In this document: positions 62,137 through 64,000 of the stretch, piece by piece
Layout of the letters: every line of letters begins with the position of its first letter
Numbering within the stretch: the first letter of the stretch is position 1
Source: Todiramphus chloris collaris
Lineage: Eukaryota > Chordata > Aves > Coraciiformes > Alcedinidae
Length of the DNA: 64,000 nucleotides
Direction: 5' to 3'
Assembly: GCA_025345505.1 (NCBI GenBank)
Contig: JANVCC010000018.1
Coordinates: forward strand, 40,911,263-40,975,262
Program-made: the position numbers and the translations under genes
The notes under the pieces: model-generated
Database searches by the model: none
What the model was told of the DNA's origin: nothing
What the model saw: the letters and a program-made list of their open reading frames with translations, nothing else

Positions 62137-64000
62137 GAATAGATTTATTCACTTACAGCTTTGTAGTTTCCATGTATCTAGTACTGCCCTTTGTAAATAA
62201 AATACAATATCTCAACTCCCAGCATGAATTAGAAGAATATTTGAAAATATACTTACATTTACTGTACTATAAATATACTAGAGAAAATGATAGAATATTA
62301 GCCTGAATCCTACAGTTGTGTCAATGATCCCATGGGCTTACTTGCAATTAAGTTACTTTTGTGTTTTCTAGATTCAGTCTTAAATACTGGAGTAGGAAGG
62401 TATACTTATTTTGGCTCTATGCCAATTAATTAGTCATCATATAGATTAAATTTAAAAAAAAAAAGACAAAAGAAAAAGAGGAGTATTTAGTTCAAAATGT
62501 CTTTTGAGTGTGTATATAGAAAATTCTCTCCCCATTCTCTACATGAAAAGACAAACCAACACAAACAATTATGTATAAGCAAAAATCTGACTTCTCTACA
62601 TGCACACCATAGAGCAAGGTACAAAATACAGCAATGACCCAAACACACAAGTCAAAAGTCAGCAAGAGTCTTCAGTAGAAGTGGAAAATTCAACAGGCAG
62701 GTGATTGCCCTGTATGCCTTTGTACTGACCAGTAGAAGAGGAAATGTTTGATTCTAATTCAGCTAGAAATATATACATCTATTCATAAGAAATTTTAAAA
62801 GTACTGTTTCATATTTCTTCTTATTTTCAGCCTTGATAAATTTTAATTTGAAAAGGTAATTATAAAGTCCCATGAGTCTCAAACCCAACACTAATTAAAT
62901 ATTTATATACTCCTTCAACCGAAAAGATTTACCAATGAATCCTACTGATGTGAACATTTTTCTTTTTGTCTCAATATATTGATTGTTCTAATTGCAAACT
63001 GGAGAAAGTAAATAGAATCCCATTGTTTGTGGTTTGTGATTTTTTTTCTTTTTTCTTTTCTTTCTTTCCTTTTTTTTTTTTTGACACTGAGCACGTATAT
63101 TAAAAAAATCCTACTGTGAAATGAATTAGGATTACAATTTTCAATATCATTATAAATTGGGCATCATACTGAGTAAAACACAGCAAAATATAATTTAGAA
63201 ATCTCTACTACATCGAGAACATCAAGTATTGGTTATTTTGAAACTTCACTTAGCAGTGTTTAGCTTTGTTTTCCAGATATGGGAACATATCCTTGTGTAG
63301 TCACAGCTGTTATTCAGGATGGGAATCAAAGGCCAGTCTCTAGGCTATATGATCAACTGGGCTACTAGGCTTAAACCATCACCATTTCTGAAATCAGTAA
63401 ATAATAAGAAAACACCATTGTATTGAAACACTTCTGACATTCCAAGCTGGAAAAACAACTACCTGTCTACAGGTAGGTCATCTAAGGGGGTGGACTTTGC
63501 AAAGTAGGCAAAGGACTCAAAAGCATGTCTGCATATCTGGAATAAAATGCCTGAAATGCATCACTGACATACACCTGTAAGAATACAAATGAAGAGAGAA
63601 AGGTTTCTTAGTTGCTTTTATTTGTTTGATTGACTTTTAATATTTGTTAAATTGCAAATGCAATATCCTAACATGAAACAAATGAAGATAGGTTTTTTAT
63701 ATGTTTGATTGTTGAGGTTCTTAAGATGAATATATTTTGATCAGCAACACATTTTTAAACAATAATTTATTTGCCACAGTTATGTAAATACTTACTCTTG
63801 TAAATTTTTTTTCCTACATTTACATGAAAGACAAAATTTACTCCATTGTTGAAAGGAGCTCTAGTTGTGTTCTTAAGTGAAACAAATTTCTATACATAGT
63901 CAAGTAGAAATTTCCTTGGACTACACCCCAAAAACAATAAATGAGTTATTCAGGGAAAAAAAAATTTAAATTTTGAACATCAAAGAATATCTTTCCGTCC
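62137..64000. other. Non-coding AT-rich DNA, no gene seen
   Basis: No frame long enough to list and no recognised repeat, apart from A-runs near 62453-62464 and a T/C-rich pyrimidine tract at about 63039-63082. Confidence 0.65.

Noticed and set aside
1-64000. tRNA, rRNA, snRNA genes, CpG islands or a multi-gene operon-like system
   Set aside because: I looked for cloverleaf-like conserved boxes, CpG-rich promoters and dense coding but saw none; the only clearly CpG-bearing stretch is the solo LTR at 51.3-52.0 kb.

Overview
The window looks like an AT-rich, gene-poor stretch of a bird chromosome. Two lines of evidence point to birds. First, there are three 5'-truncated CR1 LINEs whose 3' ends carry the ATTCTATG-type octamers typical of avian CR1. 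Second, there are two LTRs of kinds I recognise from bird genomes; the one at 51.3 kb suggests a songbird, though this rests on memory and not on a database search. I see no mammalian L1, Alu or B elements. There is no bacterial-style gene organisation, and I cannot support a single intact protein-coding gene. All long reading frames are either inside repeats or look like chance openings.

Layout. From 1 to about 48 kb the DNA is AT-rich with many homopolymer and microsatellite runs. It holds a few old repeat fossils: a sauropsid-type ancient repeat near 3.6 kb, a possible retroviral integrase remnant near 5.1 kb, a possible MIR/CORE-SINE remnant near 29 kb and a decayed LTR at 32.7-33.15 kb. 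I find no CR1 in these 48 kb. The stretch also contains several islands of complex sequence dense in developmental transcription-factor-like motifs (10.5-10.9, 15.28-15.56, 18.65-19.08, 34.3-34.56 and 42.44-43.02 kb). I flag these as candidate conserved non-coding elements, judged by eye only. Two exon-like pieces, each with a polypyrimidine tract, an AG and a GTAAG donor, lie at 18.05-18.10 and 20.15-20.19 kb.

From 48 to 62 kb the density of young repeats rises. There is a long CR1 copy (about 48.06-49.83 kb, plus strand), a well-preserved solo LTR of 645 bp with a 5-bp target duplication (51.335-51.979 kb), a CR1 3' tail (57.82-58.24 kb, plus) and a CR1 3' tail of a different subfamily (61.66-62.14 kb, minus). 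Two 100-N assembly gaps (26145-26244 and 55530-55629) both interrupt purine-only simple repeats.

The most plausible biology is an intergenic desert or a very long intron carrying regulatory elements. I found no new multi-gene system. The most promising targets for follow-up are the motif-dense islands and the two orphan exon-like segments.
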